A DNA stretch of 64,000 nt, from positions 124,001 through 188,000 of the forward strand of contig JACJYG010000012.1 of assembly GCA_020636215.1 (NCBI GenBank), read 5' to 3'. Positions 24,879 to 32,487 of the stretch are shown here, piece by piece. This stretch comes from Lewinellaceae bacterium. GTDB taxonomy: Bacteria > Bacteroidota > Bacteroidia > Chitinophagales > Saprospiraceae. The translations under genes were made by a program, and so were the position numbers. Positions within the stretch are counted from its first letter, which is position 1. The number at the start of each line of letters is the position of its first letter. The notes under the pieces are model-generated. The model saw only the letters and a list, made by a program, of their open reading frames with translations, had not been told where the DNA came from and ran no database searches.

Positions 24879-26532
24879 CCCATTTTGGTTTAGAGGTAGA
24901 TCCAGTATTTTCAATGATTCCCTCCATTCTTAATGCAGAAAGTAAGTTTCCTACTTTACTCCTTTTTTGTTTAGGACTTAATAAATCTGAAAGTTTATCA
25001 AAAAGCAATTGATCAGCCTCCTGACGACTGGCGCTGCCAAATTTCTTGATGAACTCAATAATCATTCTTTTATAGTGCTCATCATCGAAAGCCTTATTTT
25101 TAATATAGGCGGCTTTTTTACCTGTAACCCGAGCTACACTTGATGAAACGTGGTAATGAGGCTTTCGGCCTTCTATATACCCTTTCTCTCTCAAATGACG
25201 GGCATCTTCATCTAAAATGAGTTTGTGCTTTTGAACCCGATCCAATAAAATGATTTCAGAAAGGGTAAGTTGTTGGTTTCTTGCCAGGAGGCGAGCATAT
25301 TCAAGATCGATCACTTTTCCATATATCTGAACGGTCACTTTTTGATTTTCCAGATCGTAATCGGGCATAGGAAAAAACCGTTTACGCTGCACCATGAACA
25401 TTCTTTTAATTCCGCTCCCGATCGTATCAATCATGCCTAAATTAACCATCGCTTGAGCCAGAAATGGATTCCGGCTCTGAGTCGCCGGTGCGTCACGGTC
25501 AATGGCGGCCTCTACGCTGCCGGGAATGAAGGAACCATCGTTGACGAAAAGCAAGCGCTCGGGAAATTCCACTACAAAAATGCGGCTACTCATAGTATAA
25601 TCCTGGTGAGCTATTGCATTGTGCAACGCTTCGCGCAGTACATAGGGGTCGTACATATCCACTTCCTCCGGAAAGATGCTGTCCCCTCGCATATAGCGGT
25701 ATTTAAGGTTGCGTATTTTTGCAAAGACTTTTTCTACGTTCAACAGGAACGGTGGTTCGAAATGGGCGTAGTCCAACTCAACATTTTCTTTATCCTTCAA
25801 TATCCAACTGATCTGAGTCTGGGCGCTGGCCAGGTAATGAACCGATTCCGGAAGACCCAGCAAAATGATTGCAGCCCTAGTGATTTTGCCGTTAATACTC
25901 AACCTTGCCTTATCGAGGAACACTTTGTCTGACCATTCGTCTACCTCTTGAGCCAGATGAGGAAATTTCACTTTATAATTAGCCCTGGCCAGTTCAATAG
26001 CCTTTGAATCCAGATCTTTCAGGGTCGCACCTTCACAGATTTCCCGGCTCCAGTCCTCAATAACCGTAATTGGCTCTTGTAATATGGCAGCTTCTCTCTC
26101 AGGCCTTAATGGGATCAAACTGTCACCACTCCTCTGCCATGCAGTTTTATGGGCATAGACTGGACGCCGGGGTAAATGGGCAGGTATATGAACAGCCCAA
26201 ACTGTCTTTTGTGTGTCGGATGTTATAAATTCCTCCACCCACAAACCCTCACTGCTAAGATTTGTACAGTTGCCAATCAACCGGTAAGGCAAGTTCTCCG
26301 GCGTGTAATCGTGCAAATCCTTAACTCCAAGGATATTACCCGTTTTATCCGCTATTCCAATAACCAGAACCCCACCTTTCATATTTGCCAAGGCGGATAC
26401 ATAAGAAATTACATCATCCCCTTTACGACCACTCACCTGACTTGTTAGCCGCTCCCATCCTTTCCACTCGCAAGCATCATTTTCGTGAGGGTAAGTTCTC
26501 ATCAAATAGGTGTGTAATTCTTCTTCGGTCAT
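24853..26532 (-). CDS. AlbA_2/Schlafen-type ATP-binding protein with HATPase_c_4 domain
   Basis: 559 residues. The N-terminal AlbA_2 (Schlafen-like) domain carries 'NDACEWKGWERLTSQVSGRK' and 'VSALANMKGGVLVIGIAD'. The GHKL-type HATPase_c_4 region carries 'REALHNAIAHQDYTMSSRIF', 'LLFVNDGSFIPG' and 'RNPFLAQAMVNLGMIDTIGSGI'. The C-terminus is winged-helix-like. This family is usually labelled 'ATP-dependent DNA helicase RecG-related', although no helicase motor is present. Such genes are frequent next to type I restriction genes; here the start codon overlaps the hsdS stop (ATGA), so they form one operon. A defence or regulatory role is inferred from context. Confidence 0.88.
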   Translation of the reverse strand: MTEEELHTYLMRTYPHENDACEWKGWERLTSQVSGRKGDDVISYVSALANMKGGVLVIGIADKTGNILGVKDLHDYTPENLPYRLIGNCTNLSSEGLWVEEFITSDTQKTVWAVHIPAHLPRRPVYAHKTAWQRSGDSLIPLRPEREAAILQEPITVIEDWSREICEGATLKDLDSKAIELARANYKVKFPHLAQEVDEWSDKVFLDKARLSINGKITRAAIILLGLPESVHYLASAQTQISWILKDKENVELDYAHFEPPFLLNVEKVFAKIRNLKYRYMRGDSIFPEEVDMYDPYVLREALHNAIAHQDYTMSSRIFVVEFPERLLFVNDGSFIPGSVEAAIDRDAPATQSRNPFLAQAMVNLGMIDTIGSGIKRMFMVQRKRFFPMPDYDLENQKVTVQIYGKVIDLEYARLLARNQQLTLSEIILLDRVQKHKLILDEDARHLREKGYIEGRKPHYHVSSSVARVTGKKAAYIKNKAFDDEHYKRMIIEFIKKFGSASRQEADQLLFDKLSDLLSPKQKRSKVGNLLSALRMEGIIENTGSTSKPKWVLRDPKKP

Positions 26533-26912
26533 GATGTGGCGACTTTTGTGGTTTCAATGGGTAAGGATCGATCTTTAGGTTTCCACCCCCGCACGTCGAT
26601 CTTGCCGGTGACGGCTTCGGAGATGAGGGTGGTTTTGTATTCTTGGATTAGATCAATTTCTCTTTGAATTTTATTTATCGTACTATGTGTCAACTCAATT
26701 TCGGACGCAATGCTTTTTACTATTACTATTTGTTCTTCATAAGGAGCGACAGGGATACAAAAATTTCCGAGCACACCCATCGCCAAATTTGGTTGTGCAG
26801 CCTGAACGGCTTCAAATCTTACTAATCTTTGAATAAAATTCGATTGCAGCACTAAATGCAAATACTCTAAATTTTTAACATCACGTAATCTCAAAAAGCA
26901 AACAGCTTGATT
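26529..26912 (-). pseudogene. hsdS: hsdS remnant (type I restriction specificity subunit), truncated by IS
   Basis: About 127 codons of the C-terminal part of an HsdS: 'NQAVCFLRLRDVKN', 'AAQPNLAMGVLGNFCIPV', 'APYEEQIVIVKSIASEIE' and the terminal helix end 'LISEAVTGKIDVRGW'. These match the second target-recognition domain and conserved C-terminal helix. The 5' side stops at the IS target site (TTA 26911-26913). Sequence beyond the IS is not recognisable HsdS, so the rest was deleted. No hsdM or hsdR lies in the window, so the specificity subunit cannot work here. Confidence 0.8.
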
Positions 26913-26913
26913 A

Positions 26914-27759
26914 GAGCGTGTTCAAAAATTTGAACTAGGTTACTTGTAAGTAACCAAACAGACAGGATATGCAACCGCAATTTGAACGGCTCACCGATGA
27001 CCAATGGGAAGTTATGAAAGTATTTTTGAATTGGCAACGGAAACGTAAACATGATTTAAGAGAGGTATTAAATGCTATACTTTGGATCACTCGAACTGGT
27101 TGCCAATGGCGGAATCTGGATAGCAACTTTCCTCCGTGGAAATCAGTCTACTATTATTTTGAAACCTGGGGCAAGAAGGGGATACTGGAGCAAATGTGTC
27201 AAACCATAAATATGACAGAACGAATCCAATTGGAAAGGAGCCCCGATCCAAGCCTTTTAATTGTTGATTCACAGAGTGTTAAGTTGTCTCCAATGATCTT
27301 TGAGGACCGGGGTATTGACGGCAACAAAAAGGTAAATGGCCGCAAGCGCCAAATCCTCGTCGATGTTATCGGCCGAATATGGGCAGCTGAAGTTCACGCC
27401 GCTAATCAGCATGATAGCATTGGCGGATTGCCCCTTTTGGAAAATCTTCAAGTTAGGATGCCCTGCCTTGAGAAAATCATGGCTGACAAATCATACCGCG
27501 GAACTTTTGCTCAAGCTGTCGAAAAAATGGGCTTCTCTTTTGAGGTTCCAAAACGGGAAGATGGCACAAAAGGATTTGTTGTAGAAGCCAAACGTTGGGT
27601 AGTGGAAAGAACCATTGCCTGGTTGAATTTCTTTCGAAGAGTAGTGGTTGACTACGAACATACCACACGAAGTTCGGTTTCGTTTATCCTTTTGGCCAAC
27701 ATCTCTATGGTTATTTGGCGAATTGACTACTTGATGCTATGAAATTTTTGAACACGCTC
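26914..27759 (+). mobile_element. Complete IS5-family insertion sequence (846 bp)
   Basis: Perfect 18-bp terminal inverted repeats (GAGCGTGTTCAAAAATTT at 26914-26931 and its complement at 27742-27759) are flanked by a 3-bp TTA direct repeat (26911-26913, 27760-27762). One transposase gene fills the interior. Short T-N-A duplications and a single intact ORF point to the IS1031-type branch of IS5. Intact ends and ORF suggest a recent insertion. Confidence 0.93.
26969..27742 (+). CDS. IS5-family transposase
   Basis: 257 residues. The N-terminal DUF4096-type domain reads 'FERLTDDQWEVMKVFLNW' and 'ILWITRTGCQWRNLDSNFPP'. The DDE domain shows 'LLIVDSQSVK' (first Asp), 'EKIMADKSYRGTF' (second Asp) and 'RWVVERTIAWLNFFRR' (Glu in the Y/W-ER-type motif). 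The stop codon abuts the right inverted repeat. Confidence 0.95.
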   Translation: MQPQFERLTDDQWEVMKVFLNWQRKRKHDLREVLNAILWITRTGCQWRNLDSNFPPWKSVYYYFETWGKKGILEQMCQTINMTERIQLERSPDPSLLIVDSQSVKLSPMIFEDRGIDGNKKVNGRKRQILVDVIGRIWAAEVHAANQHDSIGGLPLLENLQVRMPCLEKIMADKSYRGTFAQAVEKMGFSFEVPKREDGTKGFVVEAKRWVVERTIAWLNFFRRVVVDYEHTTRSSVSFILLANISMVIWRIDYLML

Positions 27760-27788
27760 TTAAACACTTTTGCGGTTTCAATTCTTTT

Positions 27789-27956
27789 ATGCCTTATCGT
27801 TTTAATTTCCATTCAACACCCTTGAAAATTATTTTAACCGCATATCAGTTTTTTTGGGATAATGACGATGAGGAATGGATGGAAATCACAATCGATGTTT
27901 TTGACCAGCTGTTAAAAGACAGAGGGGTGAGATTGGGGTACAAGATGGACAGATAA
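27789..27956 (+). CDS. Possible 55-aa protein or gene fragment beside the IS
   Basis: ATG 27789 to TAA 27956 encodes 55 residues, aromatic and acidic: 'MPYRFNFHSTPLKIILTAYQ' then 'FFWDNDDEEWMEITIDVF' and a basic end. The frame stays open back to the IS end, so it may be the 3' end of a gene interrupted by the insertion. No ribosome-binding site is evident and no family is recognised. A minus-strand start (MEIKTIRHK..., 27812) overlaps it and would run into the hsdS frame if the IS were removed. Confidence 0.3.
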   Translation: MPYRFNFHSTPLKIILTAYQFFWDNDDEEWMEITIDVFDQLLKDRGVRLGYKMDR

Positions 27957-27984
27957 AAAATATCACCTTATTGGTAAATTGTTT

Positions 27985-28111
27985 CCTTTTCAGCTCATGA
28001 TCAAACTTCTGACTTGCTTCCTGTATATCATATCCCGGATAAAATTGGCTAACCTCATGGAATTAGCTCCTCTCCACTTCACACCGAACTCAATGGCAAA
28101 ATACTTGAAAG
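27985..28111 (-). pseudogene. Truncated copy A of the gene downstream of DUF1016
   Basis: Directly after the DUF1016 stop, the minus strand reads 'FAIEFG' in one frame and then 'FHEVSQFYPGYDIQEASQKF' in another, preceded by a TAA. It parallels copy B at 29210-29677 ('FANEFGEEG', 'FFHAISQFYPRYDGQEADRK') at protein and base level. Homology fades near 27985. A decayed paralogue, frameshifted and 3'-truncated. The FH-x-[IV]-S-x-[FY]-YP-x-Y motif faintly recalls plasmid or integrative-element primases (weak recollection). Confidence 0.5.
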
Positions 28112-29146
28112 TTATTGGCTGTCCAGTTGCCTCCTGGACGCAGCAACAAACTGATGTAGTTTCTCTTTCAGCAAGTCTTTAGGCAGGTACTCCGTAATAT
28201 ACTGCCCTGCCTTGATGTTGGTTGCATCCAGTTGAAGCAATTCGATCTGTTCCGTATTTCCCTCGGCGCAGAGAATCAGGCCAATGGGTTGCCCTTCGTC
28301 GGCCTCGGTTTCGTGCTTTTCCAGCCAGCGGAGGTAGAGTTCCATCTGGCCTTTATATTCCGCTTTGAACTTACCGATTTTCAGGTCAATGGCAATCAGG
28401 CGCTTTAGTTTGCGGTGATAGAACAGTAGGTCCAACTTATAATCCTGCCCGTCGATGATCATGCGTTTCTGCCGCTCCAGGAAAGCAAAGCCCCGGCCCA
28501 GTTCCAGGAGAAAATGCTCCAGCTTGTCCAGAATGGCTTGTTCTAAGTCTTTTTCCAGGAAGGTGTCTTTTAAACCCAAAAAATCAAGCACGTACGGGTT
28601 TTTAAAGACAAGATCAGGGCTGAGCCGGTCGTTTTCGGTTAGCTCCTGCAGTTCTTTCCTGGCCAGTTCTTCCGGTTTTTGCGAAATGGCTGTACGCTCG
28701 AAAAGCATGGACTGGATTTTTTTGCGCAGGGTACGCACGCTCCATTTTTCGATGCGGCACATTTGGGCGTAGAAGTCGCGTTCCAGTTCTGTTTTCAGTG
28801 GAATCAGGAGGGTAAAATGTGTCCAGCTCAATTGTCGCATCAGTGATGCGACAATCTGTGGATCAGGGAATGCTTTGGAAAACTGCATAATGCGCCGCAA
28901 GTTCTTTTCGCTGTAACTTTTCCCGTATTCCTGCGTAAGATCTTTTGCCAGGTCTGGGATGATTCTTTCCCCGTATTCGGCGCGTTCATTGTTTAAAATC
29001 TCTTCATTAATCCGCTTCCCGATATTCCAATAAAGCATAGTCAGACCGGCATTGACAGTTTGACTAACCGCAGTACGAGCTTCTTCGACCATCTGCCGGA
29101 TGTCGGAAAATAACTGGTTCTGGTTTTTATTGATTTCGTTGGACAT
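28112..29146 (-). CDS. DUF1016 (YhcG-type) PD-(D/E)XK nuclease-domain protein
   Basis: 344 residues. The N-terminal DUF1016 helical domain reads 'VSQTVNAGLTMLYWNIGKRI', 'YGERIIPDLAKDLTQEYGKS' and 'LSWTHFTLLIPLKTELERDF'. The C-terminal PDDEXK nuclease domain carries 'DGQDYKLDLLFYHRKLKRLI' and 'AIDLKIGKFKAEYKGQM' (D...D-x-K catalytic layout). Proteins of this family occur in defence islands and beside type I restriction genes, including stand-alone hsdS. No partner is intact here. It is flanked on both sides by copies of the same downstream gene. Confidence 0.9.
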   Translation of the reverse strand: MSNEINKNQNQLFSDIRQMVEEARTAVSQTVNAGLTMLYWNIGKRINEEILNNERAEYGERIIPDLAKDLTQEYGKSYSEKNLRRIMQFSKAFPDPQIVASLMRQLSWTHFTLLIPLKTELERDFYAQMCRIEKWSVRTLRKKIQSMLFERTAISQKPEELARKELQELTENDRLSPDLVFKNPYVLDFLGLKDTFLEKDLEQAILDKLEHFLLELGRGFAFLERQKRMIIDGQDYKLDLLFYHRKLKRLIAIDLKIGKFKAEYKGQMELYLRWLEKHETEADEGQPIGLILCAEGNTEQIELLQLDATNIKAGQYITEYLPKDLLKEKLHQFVAASRRQLDSQ

Positions 29147-29209
29147 GTGTGTTCACCTACGGATTTTACAAAGGTTGGAGACCTCTCAGGTTAATGAAGA
29201 GAAGTTTTG

Positions 29210-29677
29210 TTAAGCATTTTTACCCTGCCATAGTATTGTATGCCCTCTTTTCGGAACTCGCTCTTTAACCTTCATTTCGGGAATGATGATCTTTCCATCT
29301 TTCTTTAGCTCCTGAAGCCATTTATTTAGGTCAGATTTCCATATCAGTGGAGTTTGGAGAATATGGCCCAGGATTTTTTCATACTTGATCCCCCCATCAG
29401 AGTTTTCCTTTAACAACAAGATCAGGTTCTGGTAAGCCGAGGATGCACGAGCATTTCGTTCTTCCTCATAAGACTTTGCCGAAAATTCTGCCAACGTTTC
29501 TTGTTCAAAAAGGCTGCCCTGGCCAGTCTTTTTTTCCTTTGCTCTAAACTTTGCCGCATGCCTGATATTCTCTTGTGCATCAACTGCTTTTTCTTCAAAC
29601 TTCCTATCCGCCTCCTGCCCATCATACCTCGGATAAAACTGGCTGATCGCATGGAAGAAATCCCCTCTTCCCCAAAC
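29210..29677 (-). pseudogene. Copy B of the gene downstream of DUF1016, 5'-truncated
   Basis: An open frame of 156 codons without an ATG (stop TGA just upstream). It begins 'WGRGDFFHAISQFYPRYDGQ', continues through a charged helical linker and ends in a likely winged helix 'WKSDLNKWLQELKKDGKIII' then 'RVPKRGHTILWQ'. A TTG at 29494 could start the last 94 residues. Just upstream, bases 29720-29770 encode ARRQLDSQ-stop, the same C-terminus as the DUF1016 gene (SRRQLDSQ-stop), so this is a duplicate of the DUF1016 3' end plus its neighbour. Function unknown. Confidence 0.5.
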
Positions 29678-29854
29678 TCATTGGCAAAAGCACAAGCACA
29701 ATCCAGCCGGAACAAGTTGCCAATTATTGGCTATCCAGTTGCCTTCGGGCAATATCCCCCCTTTTTACATCTAATTTTATTCAATATTCACTAATTTGCA
29801 GGCTCTTACCCCAGGCATCACGCACTAAAATGTAGGCTGACAAAAAACAGTACC

Positions 29855-30280
29855 ATGAAACATATCTTCCTTCTCCTGGCCATCCTCCTGCCGGCGATGG
29901 CTCATGCACAATTCTCCGGAACCGAAAAGGGCGGGTTGACGGTCATCGTCACCGACGGCACCTTGAATTCCAGGCACAGTCCGCAGCGCCCTCCGGGAAA
30001 CGCCAGATTCCAGGACCCTATCCGCCCTATGGGCATGGTTGATGCGATACAGGCCGCCGCCTTTGTTGAACGGCCGGATTATGGCATGGCTGGTTTCCTG
30101 CTTATCTTCTGTGTCAACGACTCCGTAGGGGGCAAACAGGGTACCTATACGATTAATGGACAAACCTACCGTGGTATCTACCGCCTCATCCGCCAGAAGA
30201 TCAGGCTCGATGAAGAGATACCAGCTGGTATGACGACTTACCGGCTGGCGGGAACGGTTTTTTTCCTGGGAATCTCTTAG
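29855..30280 (+). CDS. Secreted protein of unknown function
   Basis: 141 residues with a clear signal peptide (MKHIFLLLAILLPAMAHAQ). The mature part starts 'GGLTVIVTDGTLNSR' and ends in a hydrophobic strand 'AGTVFFLGIS'. No family recognised. It is followed by a GTTGAG-type tandem repeat and lies convergent to the flavin monooxygenase. Confidence 0.55.
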   Translation: MKHIFLLLAILLPAMAHAQFSGTEKGGLTVIVTDGTLNSRHSPQRPPGNARFQDPIRPMGMVDAIQAAAFVERPDYGMAGFLLIFCVNDSVGGKQGTYTINGQTYRGIYRLIRQKIRLDEEIPAGMTTYRLAGTVFFLGIS

Positions 30281-30300
30281 GAGCAGGGGGGGGCGGAGTG

Positions 30301-30370
30301 GTTGAGAAAAAGTTGAGAAAAAGTTGAGAAAAAGTTGAGAGGGTTGAGAGGGGTTAGAGGGTTGAGATAC
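30301..30370. repeat. GTTGAG tandem array between convergent genes
   Basis: Three exact 11-bp units GTTGAGAAAAA, then GTTGAGAGG, GTTGAGAGGG, GTTAGAGG and GTTGAGATA. It lies between the stops of the 141-aa gene and the monooxygenase gene. Confidence 0.85.
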
Positions 30371-30385
30371 TTATTCTTGCTTCGG

Positions 30386-31531
30386 TCAAAACTCAATTTC
30401 ATACAATACCTTCAACTGCTTTTCCGAGAAGGACGCCGGTAAGAGCCGGAAAAGCGTATTCCGCAACGCGCCGAGTAATGGGTGTTCGGCCTGAGCCACT
30501 TTCCCCATGGCCCACGAGCGGTTAACAACGTAATGGGTTCTTTTGAGGCGGTTTTGTTCGAATTGCTGAAATGCCGCTGCGGTGTCCTTATTGTTCCCAA
30601 GGATTTCAGCCAGAACGACGGCGTCTTCGATGGCCTGGCAGGCGCCCTGTCCCATATTCGGGGTGGTCGCGTGGGCAGCATCGCCGATCAGCACCATAGG
30701 GCCAAAAGCGTATTGGTTGATCGGATTCAGGTCGATGATATCGTTCCACAATAAGTCGGCATCGGCCGTTTGTCGGATGATTTCGGGTATAGGAGAGTGA
30801 TAGCTTTGAAAATGGGCATACAGATCCTCCACAGTGAAATTCTTGTAATGAGTATCATTTTCCGGCGCCGATTTACAGGCAAACCAGTAGATTAGATTAC
30901 CCCCCAGAGGAACTATGCCGAATCGCCCCCTGGGGCCCCAGGTTTCGCTGGCCTCTTCCGGGATGGGGCCATCATACTGTATAACAGCTCTCCAGCAAGT
31001 GTAACCCGCATAACGCGTTGTTGAGCCGGGGAGCAACTGCCGGCGAATAGGCGAATGGATGCCATCCGCCAGGATGAGCGCCCGTGCCTCGTGTTCGCTT
31101 CCGTCTTGAAACTGCACCACAACCGCCGCTCCTTCCACCCTGGCGCCAATGGCTCTTTTTCCTGTAAAAACGGCCGGGCTCCGGAGCTGGGATAGCAAAG
31201 CTTCATGCAGGCCGGCGCGATGAATGGCGTAATGGGCCGCGCCATACTTCCGGGCAATGCGCTGGCCGTTTGTCTGCATGATAACCGCTCCGTTTGAACT
31301 GCGGATATTCATCGCAGGCAGGATATGCCCCTTCTCTGCGACTGCCGTTTCACACCCTATCTTTCTCAGGGCCAGAAGGGCATTCGGGGCGAGGCTGATG
31401 CCGGCGCCTACTGCGCGGATCTCGGGGGCGGCTTCAAAAAGTTCCGTATTGAACCCTTTCTGCTGCAAAGCCACAGCGGTAGCCAGCCCGGCAATGCCAC
31501 CGCCGATGATAGTGAAGTCTGTAGGAGTCAT
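30386..31531 (-). CDS. FAD-dependent aromatic-ring monooxygenase
   Basis: 381 residues, class A flavoprotein monooxygenase. FAD-binding GxGxxG is at the N-terminus (DFTIIGGGIAGLATAVALQ), the middle DG motif is 'ARALILADGIHSPIRRQL', and the second FAD motif is 'MVLIGDAAHATTPNMGQGAC'. These NAD(P)H-dependent enzymes hydroxylate phenolic or similar substrates; the closest general types are salicylate/3-hydroxybenzoate hydroxylases and TetX-like enzymes. The substrate cannot be deduced and no catabolic neighbours are present. Confidence 0.9.
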   Translation of the reverse strand: MTPTDFTIIGGGIAGLATAVALQQKGFNTELFEAAPEIRAVGAGISLAPNALLALRKIGCETAVAEKGHILPAMNIRSSNGAVIMQTNGQRIARKYGAAHYAIHRAGLHEALLSQLRSPAVFTGKRAIGARVEGAAVVVQFQDGSEHEARALILADGIHSPIRRQLLPGSTTRYAGYTCWRAVIQYDGPIPEEASETWGPRGRFGIVPLGGNLIYWFACKSAPENDTHYKNFTVEDLYAHFQSYHSPIPEIIRQTADADLLWNDIIDLNPINQYAFGPMVLIGDAAHATTPNMGQGACQAIEDAVVLAEILGNNKDTAAAFQQFEQNRLKRTHYVVNRSWAMGKVAQAEHPLLGALRNTLFRLLPASFSEKQLKVLYEIEF

Positions 31532-31671
31532 AATATTCGATTCATGGAGTCATCCAAGTATTGAATTTAAACATGGTAATTGTTAGACAGGTTCCTGCAA
31601 CCAGAGGCCGCCCATACTGTTATTTTTAATATCAGCCCTATCCCTTCGAACATGCTCTGAAAATACCACTC

Positions 31672-32325
31672 ATGTCTTACGCTTTATCCGCCACACCACT
31701 GCGCGAGGAACGCGCCAATGCATGGACCCATGGACTGGGCCTTGTCTTTTTTCTATTCGGCGTTTCGATCTTGCTCTATACCACTGCCGGCCGCGCTGAT
31801 TCCACCCCCTGGTGGAGTCTGTGGGTGTATGGTGCGTCTTTGCTATTGGTCTATGGCTTATCCACGCTTTATCACAGCGTGCGCCATCCGCGGTTGAAAT
31901 ATATTTGCCAGATAGCGGATCACATCAGCATTTATTTCCTCATTGCCGGCACTCACACGCCCTTCCTGGCTTTCTACCCATTGGATGGGGTCAGCCGGAT
32001 TTTCCTCCTCATCCTTTGGAGCATGGTAGCGGCAGGGGTGGTATACAAGCTTTTCTTCTTCGCCCGCTGGGAGTGGCTTTCCCTGACGATGTACCTGGTA
32101 ATGGGGTGGATGGCGGTGATTACTATCCCTCAAATGATGGAATTGATGCCCGCCGCCACGCTCTATGGGATAGCGTTGGGGGGCTTATCCTATACCCTCG
32201 GCGTGGTTTTCTATGCCTGGCGACGTTTGCCCTACCATCATGCCATCTGGCACCTTTTTGTTATAGGAGGCAGTGTAGCGCACTTTTGGGCTATTTGGGA
32301 GATGGTGGTGGGGATGGGCGGTTGA
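31672..32325 (+). CDS. Hemolysin III / PAQR family membrane protein
   Basis: 217 residues, seven predicted membrane segments. Signatures: 'ANAWTHGLGLVFFLFGV', 'YGLSTLYHSVRH', 'DHISIYFLIAGTHTPF' and 'YHHAIWHLFVIGGSVAHFW', with the conserved Ser/His/Asp/His zinc-type residues of the PAQR fold. Family members are annotated hemolysin III, but the physiological role is unclear (possible lipid hydrolase activity). Its stop-codon context (GGCGGTTGA) recurs in the repeat that follows. Confidence 0.93.
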   Translation: MSYALSATPLREERANAWTHGLGLVFFLFGVSILLYTTAGRADSTPWWSLWVYGASLLLVYGLSTLYHSVRHPRLKYICQIADHISIYFLIAGTHTPFLAFYPLDGVSRIFLLILWSMVAAGVVYKLFFFARWEWLSLTMYLVMGWMAVITIPQMMELMPAATLYGIALGGLSYTLGVVFYAWRRLPYHHAIWHLFVIGGSVAHFWAIWEMVVGMGG

Positions 32326-32482
32326 ATGGCTAATGGTTGAATGGCTGAATGGGTGAGAGGGGTGAGAGAGTTGAGGAAGTTGAGAAGGTTGAGAGGGGTG
32401 ATGGCTCAACTTCCTCACCCCCTCTCAACTTCCTCAACCTAAAATCAACTTCCTCACCCCCTCTCAACTTCCTCAACCTAAA
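32323..32482. repeat. TGA-phased tandem array plus inverted partner between convergent genes
   Basis: From the stop codon onward, 8-9-bp units each end in GTTGA or GGTGA (ATGGTTGA, GAGGGGTGA, GAGAGTTGA, GGAAGTTGA, GAAGGTTGA). From 32405, two copies of a unit of about 39 bp run in the complementary sense (TCAACTTCCTCACCCCC...). The two halves can pair into a long imperfect hairpin that would end both convergent transcripts. Confidence 0.85.
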
Positions 32483-32487
32483 AAAGC

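Noticed and set aside
29422..29715. 97-codon minus-strand frame starting MFRLDCACAF
   Set aside because: It is the alternative frame of the degenerate copy B; the other frame gives better conservation with copy A (SQFYP-x-YD).
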